From positions 70,010-134,009 of the forward strand of contig JBASDX010000002.1 in assembly GCA_049652385.1 (NCBI GenBank): a stretch of 64,000 nt of DNA. Direction: 5' to 3'. A program made the translations under genes and the position numbers. The first letter of the stretch is position 1. Each line of letters begins with the position of its first letter. Positions 60,909-64,000 of the stretch are shown here, piece by piece. The notes under the pieces were generated by a model. That model saw only the letters and a program-made list of their open reading frames with translations. It was not told where the DNA came from and searched no databases. This DNA comes from DMER64 sp049652385. Lineage in GTDB: Bacteria > Bacteroidota > Bacteroidia > Bacteroidales > UBA932.

Positions 60909-61316
60909 TTACAATGTCATGATGACAACAAATCCGATGACCATTTCTGTGCTCCCGTCTTGCATCATGTTCACAAAAAACTGCTCACTGCCAATGGTTG
61001 GTCCTTTGTAAGAAACAACCCCGTTTTCGTCTGAGTAAAATCTGAACTTGTTAGAAAGCAATGTTTCTACATATGCATCTGCGTTTTTTATTGAGGTACG
61101 GATGCTCACGTTTCTGCTGAAATAATTGCTTACCCTATTCTCTATATAATTCACATACGTAAAGGAGAACGTGACAGAAGGATAGGTATACAAAAAACGG
61201 TGTTCTTCACAAAGATTGTCCCACTCGTTATTTTCAGATTCCCATAACCAGTTGCAAGCAGGAACAGCCAGCACAGCCAGCAGTGTAAGTGATAAATAAA
61301 CAATTGTCTTCTTCAT
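60909..61316 (-). CDS. Small lipoprotein of unknown function, third and most diverged of the tandem set
   Basis: Start at 61316 is chosen because it begins a lipoprotein signal (KKTIVYLSLTLLAVLAVPAC); a longer frame upstream overlaps the neighbour and lacks a signal. About 135 residues. After the lipid cysteine it reads NWLW and then acidic residues, echoing the DWF/DWL starts of the two upstream genes, and a central V-SIRTSIKNADAYVETLLSNKFRFYS segment resembles their ISTxDxYxDNYxKVLKxN segment. No known family recognised. Confidence 0.75.
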   Translation of the reverse strand: MKKTIVYLSLTLLAVLAVPACNWLWESENNEWDNLCEEHRFLYTYPSVTFSFTYVNYIENRVSNYFSRNVSIRTSIKNADAYVETLLSNKFRFYSDENGVVSYKGPTIGSEQFFVNMMQDGSTEMVIGFVVIMTL

Positions 61317-61324
61317 AATATTAA

Positions 61325-61744
61325 TTATTGTGTACTGGAAAAAGTAATATTTGTAAAACCCGGGTAATCTGAAGGATAAAATCCTACAAATCGCCAATAA
61401 CCGGACAATCTATGTGAACTTTTATATTGTACTTTAAAGTTATGGCCGGAAGAATTTTTTGTAAAACCGTTGTTTTTCAGCACTTTTATATAATTGTCTA
61501 CGTATTGGTCCTGGGTAGAGATAGTAATGTTTTCATATAAAGGCAGGTTCTTTTGGTAATTTATAACAGTAATCGAACCCAAAAAATCAGGAAAAGCTTT
61601 GAGAACGGGATATTGCATAATCAACAAATTCCAGTCTGCATAATTGGCTTGATTATCATCTCCTCCACCGGATACAAACCAGTCGCATCCAATCATCAGC
61701 AGACCGGCCATCCCAATAAAAAATACAGTAGCCAGTTTTCTCAT
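61325..61744 (-). CDS. Small lipoprotein of unknown function, tandem paralogue
   Basis: A 139-residue lipoprotein (MRKLATVFFIGMAGLLMIGC). The mature part begins DWFVSGGGDDNQANYADW and shares with the 61.8-62.2 kb gene the order QANYADW, FPDF-G-IT, ITISTxDxYxDNYxKVLK-N-F, YWRxVGF-xSDYPGxTN. This is clear paralogy along the whole length. Function unknown; surface or periplasmic location is inferred from the lipobox. Eight bases separate it from the next gene. Confidence 0.8.
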   Translation of the reverse strand: MRKLATVFFIGMAGLLMIGCDWFVSGGGDDNQANYADWNLLIMQYPVLKAFPDFLGSITVINYQKNLPLYENITISTQDQYVDNYIKVLKNNGFTKNSSGHNFKVQYKSSHRLSGYWRFVGFYPSDYPGFTNITFSSTQ

Positions 61745-61763
61745 ATCTGCTTATGGTAATTAT

Positions 61764-62186
61764 TTACTTAATACTAAAGAATATAAGATTAGTATAACCG
61801 GGGTAATCGGAATTGTCAAAGCCTACGTAACGCCAATAAGCGCCTATTCTGTTCGAACTCATAAGTTGCGTTTTGTAGGTATGCTTTGCTGTACTTGTCA
61901 CAAAACTGTTCTTTTTCAACACCTTCATGTAATTATCTGCATATTTGTCGGGCGTAGAGATGGTTACAGATTGGTAAGCCCATTGGTCGGTATGATAATC
62001 TAAAAAAGTGATTTGTCCGGAAAAATCCGGGAAACCATCGAGTACAGTATATTGCTTTTTCAATAAATACCAGTCTGCGTAATTTGCCAGGTCTATGTCT
62101 TCTTCTTCATCAGAGAAGAGCCAGTCGCATCCGGTTGTCAAGAAGCCGGACAAGCTGATTAAAAGAATCGTGATAATTTTTTTCAT
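61764..62186 (-). CDS. Small lipoprotein of unknown function, tandem paralogue
   Basis: A 140-residue lipoprotein (MKKIITILLISLSGFLTTGC) with DWLFSDEEEDIDLANYADW after the cysteine and the ending RIGAYWRYVGFDNSDYPGYTNLIF. It is the first gene of a three-gene tandem array in the same direction. About half of the positions appear shared with its neighbour at 61.3-61.7 kb. No domain recognised. Confidence 0.8.
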   Translation of the reverse strand: MKKIITILLISLSGFLTTGCDWLFSDEEEDIDLANYADWYLLKKQYTVLDGFPDFSGQITFLDYHTDQWAYQSVTISTPDKYADNYMKVLKKNSFVTSTAKHTYKTQLMSSNRIGAYWRYVGFDNSDYPGYTNLIFFSIK

Positions 62187-62214
62187 AAAGATAAAGATAA
62201 TGAATCTTAGAAAT

Positions 62215-62844
62215 CTAGCAAGATTTTCTTATGAGCTCCACGGCTGCCTCGGCACAGCGTTCCAGGCCTAATAACCCCGAATCAAGCGTGAAATGGTAAG
62301 ACTCGGCTTTTCCCCATTCTTTAGTTGTAAAATAATTGTAATAAGCTGAGCGGTTTCTGTCTCCCCGGATTATGAGGTTTTCAGCTTCTTTTGGAGTAAC
62401 ACCCTTGCTTTCAGCTACGTAAGCTATACGAACCGATAAAGGTGCATGGATAAACAGGCTTCTGACAGTGGGCACATCCCGTAAAACATAGTCAGCACAA
62501 CGGCCGATAAACAGACACGGCTGCTGGGCAGCCAATTTACGGATTACTTCAGATTGGATATTGAAAATTCTGTCTCTGGAAAGGGGGGTGTTCAAGGGGT
62601 CAAAAAAAGCCAATCCAAAAGGATTTTGTACGTTCAAAATTCTGGAAAGGCCTGTGGATGTTTTTTCATCTGCATTTTCAAATACTTCTTGACACAAGCC
62701 GCTTTCCTTGGCGGCGTAATACAGGAGTTCTTTGTCAAAGAAAGCAAGGTTCAGGGCAGCAGCAATCATTTTCCCTATGGTATAGCCGCCACTTCCTAAT
62801 TGACGGCCTAACGTAACGATAAGGTTATTCTTGGCTTTCATCAT
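62215..62844 (-). CDS. Cytidylate kinase-like family protein
   Basis: A 209-residue P-loop protein (IVTLGRQLGSGGYTIGKMIAAALNLAFFDKELLYYAAKESG), matching the cytidylate kinase-like family that in Bacteroidota is distinct from the housekeeping Cmk. The start may be the first or second of two adjacent ATGs. The substrate is not established for the family. It overlaps the end of the MATE gene by 20 bases and so was once or still is cotranscribed with it. Confidence 0.88.
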   Translation of the reverse strand: MMKAKNNLIVTLGRQLGSGGYTIGKMIAAALNLAFFDKELLYYAAKESGLCQEVFENADEKTSTGLSRILNVQNPFGLAFFDPLNTPLSRDRIFNIQSEVIRKLAAQQPCLFIGRCADYVLRDVPTVRSLFIHAPLSVRIAYVAESKGVTPKEAENLIIRGDRNRSAYYNYFTTKEWGKAESYHFTLDSGLLGLERCAEAAVELIRKSC

Positions 62845-63898
62845 ATCTTCTGAACTCTTTTATTTGGTTAAGGATTAACACAATAGCCGCTATAAAAGAA
62901 GCGGTATCTGACACAGGCATGCTGGCCCATACACCGGTTACTCCAAAAAACCGGGGGAGTATAAGCAGTGCCGGTATCAGGAAAATAACCTGACGGGTAA
63001 GTGACAGGAAAATGGCTTTTCCGGGTTTTCGAATGGCCTGAAAAAAGTTAGAGGTGACTATCGGCAGGCCTACGAGTGGAAAAGCAGCCAGATCTATGCG
63101 CAGACCTTCAACGGTAAGCTTAATAAGCGTAGGATCGTTAGTAAACAGCTTGACGGCCGTATGCGGAAAGAATTGTGCGATAATAAAAGCCAGCATACTG
63201 ATGCAGGATGCGCAAAGAACCGTCAACTTATAGATTTCCATGACACGTTTATATTTCCGGGCTCCGTAATTGAAACCTACCAACGGCTGCATGCCTTGGT
63301 TGAAGCCAAACATAATCATGATAAAAAGGAAAACCATACGGTTGGCAATACCGTAGGCTCCAACGGCATAATCACCTCCAAATTTCAAGAAAGAGCGGTT
63401 GATAATTATGATAATCAGACTGTTAACAATGTTCATCAAAAAAGGAGCCAGTCCTACCGATATGATGTTACGCGGCATCCCTTTTTGAATGGAGAACATC
63501 TCCTTCTTGAATCTGATCATGGAGTCTTTTCGGGTATAGTGATGTACCACTATGCCCAAGGCTACCGCCTGGGATATAACGGTTGCAATAGCAGCTCCCC
63601 GGATACCCCATTTAAACCCAAAAATAAACAACGGGTCCAGAATCAAATTGGTTGTTACGGCGGTAAGTGTGGCTAACATAGCCTTTTTGGGATATCCGCT
63701 GGCCCGCAGGTTATCATTCAATCCGTGGTAAATATGCGTGATGACATTACCGGCCAAAATGATTTGCATATATTCTTTGGCGTAAGGCAATGTTTGCGCA
63801 CTGGCTCCAAAGAAATACAAGGTGGGTTCCAAAAAGATAAGCGCTATGATTGAGTATGAAATTCCAATGATGGTATTTAGTCGACCCTTAAAAAGTAT
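62825..63898 (-). pseudogene. MATE-family efflux protein, N-terminus missing
   Basis: The frame is open from 62825 to 63898 (357 codons) without an ATG at its beginning; a stop (TAA on the minus strand) lies at 63899-63901. The recognisable part starts at about GRLNTIIGISYSIIALIFLEPTLYFFGAS and continues through the second MATE half (FGFNQGMQPLVGFNYGARKYKR). Full MATE proteins have about 450 residues, so roughly the first 90-100 (the first two or three helices) are absent. Upstream DNA to the window end is A/T-rich and codes for nothing recognisable. A TTG at 63832 gives a 335-residue frame but would begin inside a helix. Either a truncation, a frameshift, or a sequence/assembly break near 63885-63900. 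Confidence 0.7.
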
Positions 63899-63901
63899 TT
63901 A

Positions 63902-64000
63902 AATAGTTGAAAATCAGCAAAAATAAGCCATAAAACATTTGGAATAAATGCAGGAAAGTAGTATTTTAGATTAAAATTACTGCAAATAAATTCAAAAAAA
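63902..64000. other. A/T-rich end of window
   Basis: About 100 bases, very A/T-rich, with no start for the MATE gene, no insertion-sequence end and no other feature that I can support. Confidence 0.5.

Overview
The window is chromosomal DNA from a member of the Bacteroidota, most likely the Bacteroidales. Evidence: two SusC/SusD pairs, FISUMP-domain lipoproteins, the rplM-rpsI-rpsB-tsf and rpsO/pnp gene groups, a Bacteroides-type CarB, and many upstream boxes fitting the Bacteroidota promoter consensus TAnnTTTG (often with TTTG 19-20 bases further upstream). Genus cannot be fixed from the sequence. No rRNA, CRISPR array, phage or complete insertion sequence was seen; one tRNA (Pro, CGG) is present.

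Layout. 1-9.3 kb: an M6 metalloprotease cut by the left edge, formate-tetrahydrofolate ligase, a DmpA-type P1 peptidase, an OmpA-type lipoprotein and a FISUMP lipoprotein. 9.5-13.7 kb: carA-carB; the CarA glutaminase domain has lost its whole catalytic triad. 13.7-17.8 kb: an S10-operon fragment (rplC-rplD-rplW-rplB-rpsS-rplV-rpsC) with its own promoter and terminator, lacking rpsJ before it and rplP onward after it. 17.8-22.3 kb: a glycosyltransferase, an M3 peptidase and a serine hydrolase. 22.3-32.9 kb: two back-to-back SusCD loci, the right one with a CCTAA pentamer repeat in its leader. 33-38.9 kb: tsf, rpsB, rpsI, rplM, pfkA (minus) and dus-lpxK (plus). 38.9-39.9 kb: a 1-kb stretch without genes, full of repeats and hairpins. 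40-48.7 kb: a GH2 exo-glucosaminidase-like enzyme, pnp, rpsO and a large zinc protease. 48.9-55.8 kb: a small DedA/YqaA-like protein, a VanX-type dipeptidase, tRNA-Pro, an ABC importer divergent from a TM1266-family regulator plus TonB receptor, and a second FISUMP lipoprotein. 55.9-60.9 kb: mgtE behind a riboswitch-like leader, a symmetrical ECF sigma/anti-sigma locus flanked by Spy/CpxP-like proteins, then rpsP-rimM. 60.9-64 kb: three small lipoproteins (at least two clearly paralogous), a cytidylate-kinase-like protein and an N-terminally truncated MATE gene.

Most genes are housekeeping (translation, one-carbon and carbamoyl-phosphate metabolism, glycolysis, lipid A, RNA decay) interspersed with outer-membrane nutrient uptake and secreted or lipoprotein hydrolases, as expected for a saccharolytic and peptidolytic anaerobe. 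The strongest unusual signals are the glutaminase-dead CarA, the fragmented S10 operon, the four-segment mgtE leader, hairpins at the predicted 5' ends of three ribosomal-protein transcripts, the paired 91-bp inverted-repeat-bounded elements in the 1-kb gap, and the transport cluster around the TM1266-type regulator.
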